A DNA stretch of 64,000 bases from Stenotrophomonas acidaminiphila (GCF_001431595.1 NZ_LDJO01000012.1:1-64000); one strand, 5' to 3'. Counted from the first letter of the stretch, positions 34,440-43,771 are shown. Numbers and translations are program-made. Notes: a model not told the origin generated them from the letters alone.

Positions 34440-37391
34440 ATGCCGGTGCCCCGGGGCATGAGCCAGCCCCTGCGCCAGGTCGCCGTGTTCGGCGCCGTGA
34501 TCGCGCTGCTGCTGGCGGCGACCCTGGCGATCATGTTGTGGAACGACCGCGGCAGCCGCCTGCAGGCCGCGCAGCGCCAGAGCATGGCGCTGGCGACCGG
34601 CAGCGACCGCCTGCTGCGGGCGGAACTGACCACCATGGAACGTGCGCTGCGTGGCGCCGCCCGCGACGGCCGCGAGTACTACCGGCAGGTACCTGAGCGC
34701 GCGCCGGCGCTGCTGGCCGCCAGCGTGCGCGGCACGCTCGAACGCAATACCGACCTGGCCGCGATCACCGTGGTCGACGACGCCGGCATGCCGCTGTTCG
34801 AAGGCCGCGGCGATCCGACGCTCGCGCAGTGGGTGGTGCCGGAGAACCGCGTACTGGCCGGCGAGCTGTACGTGGGTGGGCTGGAGGCGCTTCCCGGTGG
34901 CGGCATGGTGCTGTTGACCGCGGTGCCGGTACAGCCGGGCCAGTGGCTGCTGGCACGGGTGCGCCTGGCGGTGTTCCAGCGGGTGGTCAGTGGCCTGGAT
35001 ACCGGCCGCAGCGGCGTGGTCTCGATCAGCAGCCGCCAGGGCGCGCTGCTGGCGCACAGCCTGGATCCATCGGCGGTGGAGCGGCCGTTGCCGCGCCCGA
35101 TACGCCCGCTGCCCGGGGCCGACCAGGTGCAGGCGCTGGGGGTGACGACCAGCCAGATGGACGGCGTGCGCCGCGTCGTCGCGGTGAGCGCGCCGCGCGA
35201 TTACCCGCTGATCCTGTTCGCCGGCCTGTCCTATGACGAGGTCATGGCACCGTGGCGTACGTATTTCTATGTCGCCTGCGGCATCTACCTGCTGTACCTG
35301 TGCGGGTTCGCGTATCTGTACGGCAGCATGCGCCGTGGTGCGCAGCGCCAGGCGCGGCTGGCCGACGAGCTGCGCGCCGGCGCGGCGGAACTGGCGCTGG
35401 CGCACCAGGTCGGCAAGGTGGGGACATGGTCGATCGACCGCAAGGACGGCATCCTGCACTGGTCGGCGCTGACCCGGCGGATGTTCGCGTTGCCGGTACG
35501 GCATGCGCGGCTGGAAGAGTTCTACGACCACGTGCACGAGGAAGACCGCCCGTGGCTGCGCGAGCAGGTCCGGCAGGCGACGGAGGCCGGGCGTGCGGTG
35601 AACGCGCTGTTCCGCCTGGTGCTGCACGACGGCTCGGTGCGCTGGCTGTCGGCGCGGGGCGAGCGCGTACAGGAGCTGGGGCCGCATCCGCGCATGACCG
35701 GTGCGGTCACCGACATCACCGAGCGGGTGCGCAGCGAAGCCCGCGTGCAGCGTGCCGAGCACCAGTTCCGCCTGGTGTTCGACCGTAATCCCGCGCCGTT
35801 CTGGATCTTCGACCTGGACACGCTGCAGTTCCTGGAAGTGAACCAGGCCGCGATCGATCAGTACGGTTACAGCCGCGAGGAATTCCTCGCCATGAGCATC
35901 CTCGACATACGCCCGGAGGAGGCCAGGGAGGAAATCCAGCGCACGCTGGAGGAGTCCCGGGACGGCAGTTCGCCGGCACCGCAGGTGCGCGTGCACCGGC
36001 GTCGCGACGGCAGTCGGTTCGAGGTGCTGGCGCACCTGGCGCGGCTGGAGTTCGATGGTCGCCCGGCCTGCCTGGTGCTGGCCGAGGACGTCAGCCAGCG
36101 GCTGGCCTACGAGCGCGACCTGGCCTGGCGTGCCAGCCACCACCCCGGCACCGGCCTGCTGACGATCGAAGCGCTGGCCGAGCGGCTGGACGCCGGCGGT
36201 GCCGGCTACACCATCCTGCATGCGCAACTGCGCGGGCTGCAGATGGTCACCGACACGCTGGGCCGCGAAGCCGGCGACGAGGTCCTGCAGGCGATGGTTG
36301 CCCGGCTCGATACGCTGGGCGCGCGCTACGGCCTGCTTGCGTACCAGCCGGCCGAGGATTTCGTGCTGGCGGTGGCCGACGGACACGATCCGCAACAGGC
36401 ACTGGAGGCGCTGCGCGAGGCGGTGTCCGAACCGGTGCGCGGCCGCGACTCCTTCCACCAGCTGGAACCGCGCATCGGCGTGGCCGGCAACCCTGGCGAT
36501 GGCGCGAGTGCCGACCTGGTATTGGGACGCGCGGCGCAGGCGGCCCATGCCGCCCGCGAGAACGGGGTGGTCGTGCTGCGCTTCGATCACGCGCTGGCAC
36601 AGCGCCACGCCGACCGCCTGCAACTGGCCGGGCGCATCCACCTGGCCATCGAACGCGACGAGTTCGAACTGTATTTCCAGCCGATCCGGCATGCCGTCGA
36701 TGGTTCGCCGGCGCTGCTGGAAGCGCTGCTGCGCTGGCCGCAGCCCGACGGCAGCTTCATCCCCCCGTCGGACTTCATCCAGCTGTGCGAGGACACCGGC
36801 CAGATCATCGCGCTGGGGCGCTGGGTGATCCGTGCGGCCGCGCGCGCCGGACGCGTGCTGGCCGACAACGGCTGGGCCGGGCTGCCGATCGCGGTCAACG
36901 TCTCGGCGGTGCAGCTGTTCAACAGCGACCTGGTCGGCGAGTTCACCCACGCCGCCGCCGAGCACGGGCTGCCGCGGGGCGCGCTGCAGATGGAGCTGAC
37001 CGAGAGCAGCCTGATGCGCAATCCGGCGCAGGCGATGCAGGTGCTGGAGAGCCTGAGTGCCCATGGCATCGCGGTGGCCCTGGACGACTTCGGTACCGGC
37101 TTTTCCAGCATGTCCTACCTGCAGCACCTGGCGCTGGATTCGCTGAAGATCGACCGCGCGTTCGTCGCCGACGTGGAACGCAACCCGCGCAATGCCGCCA
37201 TCTGCCGCGCGCTGTTGTCGCTGGGGCACAGCATGGGGTTGGTGGTGATCGCCGAGGGCGTGGAGACCGAAGGCCAGCTCGACTGGCTGGTGGCGCACGG
37301 CTGCGACCAGGTGCAGGGTTATCTGCTGGGCCGGCCGATGCCGTTGCGCGATCTGCTGGCGCTGCTGGCCCTGGTGCCCGACTCAGCGTGA
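34440..37391 (+). CDS. Membrane sensor-PAS-PAS-degenerate GGDEF-EAL phosphodiesterase
   Basis: A 983-residue protein: two membrane helices (about 15-37 and 275-298) bracketing a Cache-like periplasmic domain, two PAS domains (about 320-440 and 445-560), a degenerate GGDEF domain and an EAL domain. The cyclase signature is replaced by QPAEDF (near 635), so no c-di-GMP synthesis is expected. The EAL domain is complete (EALLRW near 760, NVSAVQL, ELTESSL, DDFGTGFSS, LKID, AEGVETE, QGYLLGRP). Likely a sensory phosphodiesterase. Start uncertain: ATG 34440 or 34458. Its stop overlaps that of the convergent LysR gene by nine bases. Confidence 0.88.
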   Translation: MPVPRGMSQPLRQVAVFGAVIALLLAATLAIMLWNDRGSRLQAAQRQSMALATGSDRLLRAELTTMERALRGAARDGREYYRQVPERAPALLAASVRGTLERNTDLAAITVVDDAGMPLFEGRGDPTLAQWVVPENRVLAGELYVGGLEALPGGGMVLLTAVPVQPGQWLLARVRLAVFQRVVSGLDTGRSGVVSISSRQGALLAHSLDPSAVERPLPRPIRPLPGADQVQALGVTTSQMDGVRRVVAVSAPRDYPLILFAGLSYDEVMAPWRTYFYVACGIYLLYLCGFAYLYGSMRRGAQRQARLADELRAGAAELALAHQVGKVGTWSIDRKDGILHWSALTRRMFALPVRHARLEEFYDHVHEEDRPWLREQVRQATEAGRAVNALFRLVLHDGSVRWLSARGERVQELGPHPRMTGAVTDITERVRSEARVQRAEHQFRLVFDRNPAPFWIFDLDTLQFLEVNQAAIDQYGYSREEFLAMSILDIRPEEAREEIQRTLEESRDGSSPAPQVRVHRRRDGSRFEVLAHLARLEFDGRPACLVLAEDVSQRLAYERDLAWRASHHPGTGLLTIEALAERLDAGGAGYTILHAQLRGLQMVTDTLGREAGDEVLQAMVARLDTLGARYGLLAYQPAEDFVLAVADGHDPQQALEALREAVSEPVRGRDSFHQLEPRIGVAGNPGDGASADLVLGRAAQAAHAARENGVVVLRFDHALAQRHADRLQLAGRIHLAIERDEFELYFQPIRHAVDGSPALLEALLRWPQPDGSFIPPSDFIQLCEDTGQIIALGRWVIRAAARAGRVLADNGWAGLPIAVNVSAVQLFNSDLVGEFTHAAAEHGLPRGALQMELTESSLMRNPAQAMQVLESLSAHGIAVALDDFGTGFSSMSYLQHLALDSLKIDRAFVADVERNPRNAAICRALLSLGHSMGLVVIAEGVETEGQLDWLVAHGCDQVQGYLLGRPMPLRDLLALLALVPDSA

Positions 37392-38291
37392 GCCCGGGCC
37401 GGCCGCGTCCGTGCCGAGCCGTTCCACCAGGTAGTCGATGAAGCTGCGTACCTTCGGCGCCAGGTGGCTGCGGCTGGCGTAGAGCGCATGGATGCCGACC
37501 GGCGGCAGTTGCCAGTCCGGCAGCACCGTGACCAGGCGGCCATCGGCCAGGGCCTGGCCGACGATGAAATCCGGCTGCGCGATGATGCCCATGCCGGCGA
37601 TGGCCGCCTCGCGCAGTACCTCGCCGTTGTTGGCGCGCATGCGCGCGACCACCGGCACGCTCGCTTCGCCCTGCGGCCCCTGCAGGTGCCAGCTGTCGCC
37701 CCCTGCCCAGTAGCTGTAGGCCAGGCACGCGTGTCGCGACAGGTCGTCCGGGCGCTCCGGGGTGCCATGCCGCGCCAGGTAGGCCGGTGCGGCGCACAGC
37801 ACGATCGCTGCTTCGGCCAGGCGCCGTGCGATCAGCGAGGGCGCCGGCTGGCGGGTGATGCGGATCGCCAGGTCGAAGCCTTCCTCGACCATGTCCACCT
37901 GCCGGTCGGACAGCGACAGGTCCAGTTCCACCTGCGGGTGGCGCTCGGCATAGCCGGGCAGCAGCGGCGCCAGGCGGGCGATGCCATAGCTGACCGGCGC
38001 ATTGATCCGCAGCCGGCCCGAAGGCTGCAGCGCCTGCGCACCGACCGAGGCCTCGAGCGCGTCGAACTCGGCCAGCAGCTGCACGCAGCGCTGGTAGTAG
38101 GCGGCGCCGATGCTGGTCGGGCTGACCCGCCGCGTGGTGCGGTTGAGCAGGCGCGCGGACAGGCGCCTTTCCAGTGCGGCGACCTGCCGGGTGACGGCGG
38201 CGGTGGACAGGTCCAGGGCCTGGGCGGCGGCGCTGAAACCATTGCGCTCGACCACCGCGACGAACACCCGCATGGCATCGATGGTGTCCAT
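37383..38291 (-). CDS. LysR-family transcriptional regulator
   Basis: A 302-residue LysR regulator with an N-terminal winged helix (FVAVVERNGFSAAAQALDLSTAAVTRQVAALE) and a periplasmic-binding-fold effector domain. It is of the CrgA/DmlR-like subgroup that usually controls the adjacent divergent gene, here a DODA-type dioxygenase, from a shared 100-base interval carrying an inverted repeat. Effector unknown. Starts at ATG 38291. Its last nine bases overlap the end of the convergent EAL-protein gene. Confidence 0.9.
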   Translation of the reverse strand: MDTIDAMRVFVAVVERNGFSAAAQALDLSTAAVTRQVAALERRLSARLLNRTTRRVSPTSIGAAYYQRCVQLLAEFDALEASVGAQALQPSGRLRINAPVSYGIARLAPLLPGYAERHPQVELDLSLSDRQVDMVEEGFDLAIRITRQPAPSLIARRLAEAAIVLCAAPAYLARHGTPERPDDLSRHACLAYSYWAGGDSWHLQGPQGEASVPVVARMRANNGEVLREAAIAGMGIIAQPDFIVGQALADGRLVTVLPDWQLPPVGIHALYASRSHLAPKVRSFIDYLVERLGTDAAGPGSR

Positions 38292-38325
38292 TGTTTCCGC
38301 TTTGGCAATAAAACGTTGATGCCGA

Positions 38326-38359
38326 GGTTATTTGTTGCCCGGTGCCACGGCAATAACCT
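38326..38359. promoter_or_regulatory. Inverted repeat in the lysR-dioxygenase interval
   Basis: AGGTTATT (38326-38333) and AATAACCT (38352-38359) form an 8-base inverted repeat with an 18-base gap, extended by GTTGCC and GGC within the gap. GGCAATAA recurs at 38304-38311. A likely LysR-binding region for both divergent genes. Confidence 0.5.
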
Positions 38360-38391
38360 GTGTGGCATCGCATCCTCCCCTGGAGTCCCCC

Positions 38392-39189
38392 ATGCCATCG
38401 ACATCGCTGCCGTCCCTGTACATCTCCCATGGATCGCCGATGACCGCGCTGCAGCCCGGCGCGGTGGGGCCGCGCCTGGCCGAACTGGCTGCCGCGCTGC
38501 CGCGCCCGCGGGCCATCGTGATGGCCTCGGCGCACTGGCTGGGCCGCACGCCCACGGTATCGGCGGCGGAGCGGCCGCGGACCATCCACGATTTCGGCGG
38601 CTTTCCCGAGGCGCTGTACCAGCTGCAGTACCCGGCGCCGGGTGCGCCGGAACTGGCGCAGGACGTGGCGGCGCGGCTGGCCGCGGCCGGGCTGTCGCCG
38701 GTGATCGACCCGCAGCGCGGGCTCGACCACGGCGCCTGGGTGCCTCTGCGCTTCCTTTACCCGCAGGCCGACATCCCGGTGCTGCAGCTGTCGATCCAGC
38801 CGGCGCTGGGGCCCGCGCACCAGTGGGCGATGGGCCGTGCGCTGGCGCCGCTGCGCGGCGACGGCGTGCTGCTGGTCGGCTCGGGAAGCATCACCCACAA
38901 CCTGCACGACTGGCACCACTACGCGCAGGGCGGACAGGCGCCGTACGTCCTTCCGTTCATCCAGTGGGTGGAGCAGAAACTGCACGCCGACGACGTGCCG
39001 GCGCTGCTGGACTACCGCCGGCAGGCGCCGTTCGCCGAACAGGCGCACCCCACCGACGAGCACCTGCTGCCGCTGCATTTCGCCATGGGCGCGGCCGGCA
39101 CCGACCGGCTCGGCGCACGCCGCATCGATGCCGGCATCGACATGGGCTTCCTGGCGATGGACATCTACCGCTTCGACGGCGCGGCATAG
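38392..39189 (+). CDS. DODA-type extradiol ring-cleavage dioxygenase family protein
   Basis: A 265-residue protein of the class III extradiol dioxygenase superfamily, YgiD/DODA branch (4,5-DOPA dioxygenase-like). Metal-ligand histidines are visible in ISHGSP near the start, in DHGAWVPLRFLYP and in GSGSITHNLHDW. Members cleave catechols such as DOPA, though many YgiD proteins have uncertain substrates. Divergent from its likely LysR regulator, which suggests induction by an aromatic or oxidative signal. ATG 38392 follows TGGAGTCCCC. Confidence 0.88.
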   Translation: MPSTSLPSLYISHGSPMTALQPGAVGPRLAELAAALPRPRAIVMASAHWLGRTPTVSAAERPRTIHDFGGFPEALYQLQYPAPGAPELAQDVAARLAAAGLSPVIDPQRGLDHGAWVPLRFLYPQADIPVLQLSIQPALGPAHQWAMGRALAPLRGDGVLLVGSGSITHNLHDWHHYAQGGQAPYVLPFIQWVEQKLHADDVPALLDYRRQAPFAEQAHPTDEHLLPLHFAMGAAGTDRLGARRIDAGIDMGFLAMDIYRFDGAA

Positions 39190-39305
39190 GTCCGGACCTT
39201 CCTCCACGGATGGCCGCCGCCCCCATCGGCGGCGGCGCGTGCCTGTGATAGTTTTTCCGCGTTGTTCAACCTGTCGCTGCCATGGTGGCGACTTCGTGGA
39301 GAGGC

Positions 39306-40952
39306 ATGCACACGATCGAAGTCGTTCTGGCGATGCTGGTGGCGGTGGTCGCCAGCGGCTACCTGGTGAGGATTCTGCCGTTCTCGCTGCCGCTGCCATT
39401 GGTGCAGATCGGCCTGGGCGCCCTGATCGCCGGCGTGTTCAAGCGCGGCCATGCGCTCGAGCCGGACATGTTCTTCCTGCTGTTCCTGCCGCCGCTGCTG
39501 TTCCTCGACGGCTGGCGCATTCCCAAGCAGGGCCTGTTCCGCGACAAGGGTGCGATCCTGGAGCTGGCATTCGGCCTGGTGGTGTTCACCGTGGTCGGCG
39601 CCGGGCTGCTGATCCACTGGCTGATCCCGGCCATGCCGCTGGCGGTGGCATTCGCGCTGGCGGCGATCGTCTCGCCCACCGATCCGGTCGCGGTGGGCGC
39701 CATCGCCTCGCGGGTGCCGATTCCCAAGCGGTTGATGCACATCCTGGAAGGCGAGTCGCTGCTCAACGACGCGTCCGGCCTGGTCTGCTTCCGCTTCGCG
39801 GTGGCCGCGGTGATGACCGGCAGTTTCTCGCTGGCGCAGGCCTCGCTGACCTTCCTGTGGGTGGCCCTTGCCGGCCTGGGCATCGGCGTGGCGGTGACCC
39901 TGGGCGTGTCCACCTTCCAGCGCTGGCTGTGGCGCAGCTTCGGCGAGGAGCCGGGCGCGGCGCTGCTGGTCAACTTGCTGATCCCCTTCGCCGCCTACCT
40001 GCTGGCCGAAGAGTTCAACGCCTCCGGCATCCTTGCCGCGGTGGCCGCCGGCATCACCATGAGCTACGTCGAGCTGACCGGCCGCATCAGCGGCAGCATG
40101 CGCGTGCAGCGCACGGCGGTGTGGAGCACCGTGCAGTTCAGCTTCAACGGCATCATCTTCGTGCTGCTCGGCGAACAGCTGCCGGGCATCGTCCAGCGCG
40201 CGATGGACACCATCGCGGTCACCGGGCACAGCGACTGGTGGTGGCTGGCGATCTACGTGGTGGCGATCAACGCGATGCTGGTGGTGCTGCGCCTGGTATG
40301 GGTATGGCTGTCGCTGCGCTGGAACCTGCTGCGCGCGCGCTGGCGTGGCGAGGAGCGTGCGAACCAGACCTCGTGGCGGGTGGTGCTGGCGATGTCGGTG
40401 GCCGGCGTGCGCGGCGCCATCACCCTGGCCGGCGTGCTGACCCTGCCGCTGATGGTGCCCGGCGGCGAGCCGTTCCCGGCACGCGACCTGGTGATCTTCC
40501 TGGCCGCGTCGGTGATCCTGGTGTCGCTGCTCGGGGCCAGCCTGCTGCTGCCGCGGCTGCTGCGCGGGCTGGAGCTGCCCAGGGACGACGACAGCCGGCG
40601 GGTGGAGGACCTGGCCCGCAAGCTCTCGTCCAAGGCCGCGCTGGCCGCGGTGGAGAAGACCCGCCAGCAGCTGGTGGAAGGCCAGACCACCACCAACGTG
40701 CAGCTCTACAACGATGCCGCCGCGCGGGTCAGCCTGCTGTACCAACGCAACCTGGAGAAAGGGCAGGGCCCGGACGAGGACCCGGAGATGGTGCGGCGCA
40801 TGGAGCAGGCCTACCGCAGCCTGCGCACGGCCGGACTCACCGCCGAGCGCGAGGAACTGTTCCGCCTGACCCGGCATGGCCAGATACCCGACGAGGTCGC
40901 GCGCAAGCTGATCCGCAACCTGGACCTGCTGGAAAGCCGGCAGCGGGACTGA
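39306..40952 (+). CDS. CPA1-family Na+/H+ antiporter
   Basis: A 548-residue cation/proton antiporter with about 12 membrane helices and a 120-residue cytoplasmic tail. Helix motifs typical of CPA1 are present: FLLFLPPLLFLDGWR, AAIVSPTDPVAVGAI and ILEGESLLNDASGLV, which include the ion-binding Asp residues. Expected role: Na+ or K+ extrusion for pH and salt balance in the inner membrane. ATG 39306 follows GGAGAGGC. A GATAGT box near 39246 may be the -10. A GC-rich hairpin follows the stop. Confidence 0.9.
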   Translation: MHTIEVVLAMLVAVVASGYLVRILPFSLPLPLVQIGLGALIAGVFKRGHALEPDMFFLLFLPPLLFLDGWRIPKQGLFRDKGAILELAFGLVVFTVVGAGLLIHWLIPAMPLAVAFALAAIVSPTDPVAVGAIASRVPIPKRLMHILEGESLLNDASGLVCFRFAVAAVMTGSFSLAQASLTFLWVALAGLGIGVAVTLGVSTFQRWLWRSFGEEPGAALLVNLLIPFAAYLLAEEFNASGILAAVAAGITMSYVELTGRISGSMRVQRTAVWSTVQFSFNGIIFVLLGEQLPGIVQRAMDTIAVTGHSDWWWLAIYVVAINAMLVVLRLVWVWLSLRWNLLRARWRGEERANQTSWRVVLAMSVAGVRGAITLAGVLTLPLMVPGGEPFPARDLVIFLAASVILVSLLGASLLLPRLLRGLELPRDDDSRRVEDLARKLSSKAALAAVEKTRQQLVEGQTTTNVQLYNDAAARVSLLYQRNLEKGQGPDEDPEMVRRMEQAYRSLRTAGLTAEREELFRLTRHGQIPDEVARKLIRNLDLLESRQRD

Positions 40953-40957
40953 GCCGG

Positions 40958-40981
40958 CGCCGCCGGCAGCGTCCGGCGGCG
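40958..40981. terminator. Hairpin between convergent antiporter and DUF3297 genes
   Basis: A 9-base GC stem (CGCCGCCGG, 40958-40966, with CCGGCGGCG, 40973-40981). A second one, GGCGCC...GGCGCC, follows near 40993-41011. There is no T tract, so this is a weak terminator call. Confidence 0.45.
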
Positions 40982-41018
40982 TACACGGTGGAGGCGCCCG
41001 CGCGGGGCGCCGCCGGCG

Positions 41019-41264
41019 TTACTTGTTCAGTTCGAGGAAATACGGCTCGACCGAGCCGGTGATCTTCAGCGTCATCGGGTTGCCGCGGCGGTCGCGGGCC
41101 TTGCCCGCCTGCACGCGGATCCAGCCTTCGCTGACCGAGTACTCCTCCACGTCATCGCGCTCGATGCCGTTGAAGCGCACGCCGACGCCGCGTTCGAGCG
41201 CGGCCGGGTCGTGGAACGGGCTGGTGGGGTTGACCGCCAGGCGGTCGGGAGGGGTATCGCTCAT
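41019..41264 (-). CDS. DUF3297 family protein
   Basis: An 81-residue protein matching DUF3297: MSDTPPDRLAVNPTSP at the start, then GVGVRFNGIERDDVEEYSVSEGW and GNPMTLKITGSVEPYF. The family is small, cytoplasmic and widespread in proteobacteria, with no known function. It is divergent from the acidic-protein gene, with 118 bases between. Confidence 0.9.
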   Translation of the reverse strand: MSDTPPDRLAVNPTSPFHDPAALERGVGVRFNGIERDDVEEYSVSEGWIRVQAGKARDRRGNPMTLKITGSVEPYFLELNK

Positions 41265-41382
41265 GTCTGTGTTCGTTGACGGCCACCGTGGCCCTCTTCA
41301 TGGGCACAAGGATAACCGCTGCCGCTTCCGCTGCCGTGCGCGTGGCGGCAGAATGCGCGCCATCACGCAGTGGAGAGCCGCC

Positions 41383-41925
41383 ATGCCCGACAACAGTGCC
41401 GATTACGAAGATTCCGACGAACTGCTGCCGACCTTCGACGAGGACGACCATCCGGCGCGGGTGTGGAACCTGCTGTGGCTGGTCAATCCCGGCGACGAGG
41501 AGGCCGCGCTGCAGCAGTTCGATGCCTGGCGCGAAGCGCGTGCCGGTGCCGAGCACGACAGCGGCGACGAGCAGTGGCTGTGGGACCTGAAGGACGCGAT
41601 CGACTGGCGCTCCGGCTTCTACGTGGACTGGAAGGACATCGATTCGTTCGTGGCCGCGATCGACGAGCTGGCCGCGCGCTGGAACCTGCGCATCGACTGG
41701 GGTGGCGACCTGGACGACGAGGATTTCGCCCAGGATCTCGACGTGCCGGCACTGATGACCACCGCGCACGACCGCCTGCGCGAGCATGGCTATACGGTGT
41801 GGAACTGGAACACGGGGGGCGACGGCTACGCCGGCTGGATCGCGCTCAGCCGCGACGACGAGGCGATGCTGGCGCTGTGCTCGCTGCTGGGCGTGGAAGT
41901 ACGGCCGGGCAGCGATCCGTTCTGA
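41383..41925 (+). CDS. Acidic DUF6630-like protein
   Basis: A 180-residue, strongly acidic, tryptophan-rich cytoplasmic protein (LLWLVNPGDEEAALQQFDAWREA, then YTVWNWNTGGDGYAGWIAL). It resembles the DUF6630 family, which has no assigned function; the family call is from memory and moderate. ATG 41383 follows GGAGAGCC. A CAGAAT box at 41349-41354 is a possible -10. Convergent with the DUF4031 gene. Confidence 0.7.
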   Translation: MPDNSADYEDSDELLPTFDEDDHPARVWNLLWLVNPGDEEAALQQFDAWREARAGAEHDSGDEQWLWDLKDAIDWRSGFYVDWKDIDSFVAAIDELAARWNLRIDWGGDLDDEDFAQDLDVPALMTTAHDRLREHGYTVWNWNTGGDGYAGWIALSRDDEAMLALCSLLGVEVRPGSDPF

Positions 41926-41952
41926 GCCAGGCCGCGGGCGCGGCAGGCGCGG

Positions 41953-42231
41953 TCACAGCGGTTGGTACTGGGCGCGGGCGTTGGCGATGACCCGCCGCAC
42001 AAGGGCGCGGTCGGCATGCCGCGAGATCGCCACCGCGCCCAGCGCGATGGCGGTGTCGCGCAGCGCCGCCGGCACGTCGTAGTGCGCGCCGCTGCGGCGG
42101 TTCTGGAACGCCCGCCGCGGAATCCCGAGCTGCTGCGCCATGGCGTGCAGCTCGGGCAGGGTGTCGGCCAGCAGATGCGCCCAGCGCTCGCCGCGCCAGG
42201 GGTGTACCGCATCGTCGATATAGACCGTCAC
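41953..42231 (-). CDS. DUF4031 family protein
   Basis: A 92-residue protein with the DUF4031 pattern: MTVYIDDAVHPWRGERWAHLLAD at the start and the central RRAFQNRRSGAHYDVP. Function unknown; the family's conserved Asp, His and Trp residues suggest a small nuclease- or binding-type fold, which is speculation. It starts 14 bases after the stop of the upstream gene and is probably in one operon with it. Confidence 0.85.
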   Translation of the reverse strand: MTVYIDDAVHPWRGERWAHLLADTLPELHAMAQQLGIPRRAFQNRRSGAHYDVPAALRDTAIALGAVAISRHADRALVRRVIANARAQYQPL

Positions 42232-42245
42232 CGCCGCGCCATCGC

Positions 42246-42725
42246 TCAGGCCTGCGGCTTGTCGGCGGCGTCGGCCGCAGCGTCGCCGGTGCCGGCGTCC
42301 TGCGCGTCATCGCCGCCGGCCACGGCCGCGGCTTCCTCGCCTTCGACGCCCTCGAACTCGGCGACCAGGCCGGCCAGGTAGTCGTCGGCACTCTTGCCTT
42401 CGGCCGCGGCGCTGGCGTCGATCAGCTGCTGCAGCTGCTCCGAGTACTCCAGCGCGACCTTGCGGCCTTCCTTCTCCTGCACGTTGGCCAGGTGCTTGAG
42501 CATGGCCAGCATCGGCACCGGGTTGTCGGCGTTGCCCATGGTCTGGCCGCCGACGGACAGCAGCCACTGCCGCCCCTGCAGGCCGATGGCGGCGACCACC
42601 TGGCCCTCTTCGTTCACCAGCACGGCGTGGTTCTGCACCTGCTGCTGCGCGTCCAAGCGCAGGAACGGGCGGCGGGGCTGCTGCTTCTTGCGCTTGTCGC
42701 GCTTGGCTTTGGACTGCTTGGACAT
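42246..42725 (-). CDS. Conserved hypothetical protein with basic N terminus and acidic tail
   Basis: A 159-residue cytoplasmic protein. The first 25 residues are strongly basic (KAKRDKRKKQQPRRP), the middle (residues 30-120) looks folded (VLVNEEGQVVAAIGLQGRQWLLSVGG), and the last 35 are acidic and Ala/Asp-rich. The basic head suggests nucleic-acid or ribosome contact; no family recognised. Followed after 14 bases by the DUF4031 gene. Upstream lies motB in the same direction, 80 bases away. Confidence 0.7.
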   Translation of the reverse strand: MSKQSKAKRDKRKKQQPRRPFLRLDAQQQVQNHAVLVNEEGQVVAAIGLQGRQWLLSVGGQTMGNADNPVPMLAMLKHLANVQEKEGRKVALEYSEQLQQLIDASAAAEGKSADDYLAGLVAEFEGVEGEEAAAVAGGDDAQDAGTGDAAADAADKPQA

Positions 42726-42805
42726 GATCGTTCGACAAAAGGAAACGGCCGCCATTGTAGGCGGCCGCTGCTGTGGATGCCGAACCGGCGCCGTGGCGCG
42801 GCCGT

Positions 42806-43768
42806 TCAGTCGACGCCGGGGCCTGGCGCCGCGCCGGCATCGCCATTGCCGGGAGCGGGCGCGGCGACGGCCGGGGCCGGGGCCGGCAGCGCCGCGATCG
42901 CCGACAGTGCGGCGGCCTCGGCTTCCTTGGTCATCACCACGATGCTGATGCGGCGGTTGATCGGGTTCTGCGGGTCGGTCTTGTCGAACAGCACCGACGA
43001 CGACAGCCCGACCACCCGCGCCACCTTGTCCTCGCCCATGCCGCCTTCCAGCAGGGCGCGGCGCGCGGCGTTGGCACGGTCCGCGCTCAGCTCCCAGTTG
43101 CTGTAGCCCAGCTGCGTGGAATAGGCGGTGATGTCGGTGTGGCCGCTGATGCTGATGTGGTTGGGTACCTGGTTGATGAAGTGCGACAGCTCGCGCAGGA
43201 TCTCGCGCGTGTACGGCATCAGCTTGGCGCTGCCCATGTCGAACATCGGCCGGTTCTGCTTGTCCACGATCTGGATGCGCAGCCCTTCGGAGGTGATGTC
43301 CAGCAGCAGCTGGTCCTTGAACGGCTCCAGCGCCTGGCTCTTGCCGATGGCTTCCTCCAGCTCCTGCTTCAGCACCTCGAGCTGCTTCTTCTCGCGCTCG
43401 CGTTCCTCCACCGGCGTGGGGATCGACTCGCGCTGGTTCTGGAACGGGTCGTTGCTGTTTCCGCGGGAGATGTCGGTGGCACCGCCGAGCTTGATCATCG
43501 ACGTGCTGGCACCGCCGGGACCGGCCATGCCCGGTGCCGGGGTGCTGCTGGTGCCGCTCAACGGGCTCGGGTTGCGGAAGTATTCGGAAATGGCCGCGCG
43601 TTCGGGCTTGCTGGTGGAGGCGAGCAGCCACATCACCAGGAAGAACGCCATCATCGCGGTGACGAAGTCGGCGTAGGCCACCTTCCACGAACCGCCGTGG
43701 TGGCCTCCGCCCTGGATCTTCTTCACGCGCCGCACGATCACCGTGGGCTTGGCATCGTTGCTGGCCAT
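42806..43768 (-). CDS. motB: Flagellar motor stator protein MotB
   Basis: A 320-residue stator subunit. A short cytoplasmic N terminus is followed by one membrane helix with the proton-binding Asp34 (YADFVTAMMAFFLVMWLL). A linker and an OmpA-like peptidoglycan-binding domain follow (GHTDITAYS, NWELSADRANAARR, DPQNPINRRISIVV). The tail is Ala/Pro-rich. With MotA it forms the ion channel that drives the flagellum. It starts three bases after the motA stop, so the two are one operon. No other flagellar genes are in the window. Confidence 0.95.
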   Translation of the reverse strand: MASNDAKPTVIVRRVKKIQGGGHHGGSWKVAYADFVTAMMAFFLVMWLLASTSKPERAAISEYFRNPSPLSGTSSTPAPGMAGPGGASTSMIKLGGATDISRGNSNDPFQNQRESIPTPVEEREREKKQLEVLKQELEEAIGKSQALEPFKDQLLLDITSEGLRIQIVDKQNRPMFDMGSAKLMPYTREILRELSHFINQVPNHISISGHTDITAYSTQLGYSNWELSADRANAARRALLEGGMGEDKVARVVGLSSSVLFDKTDPQNPINRRISIVVMTKEAEAAALSAIAALPAPAPAVAAPAPGNGDAGAAPGPGVD

Positions 43769-43771
43769 GGC

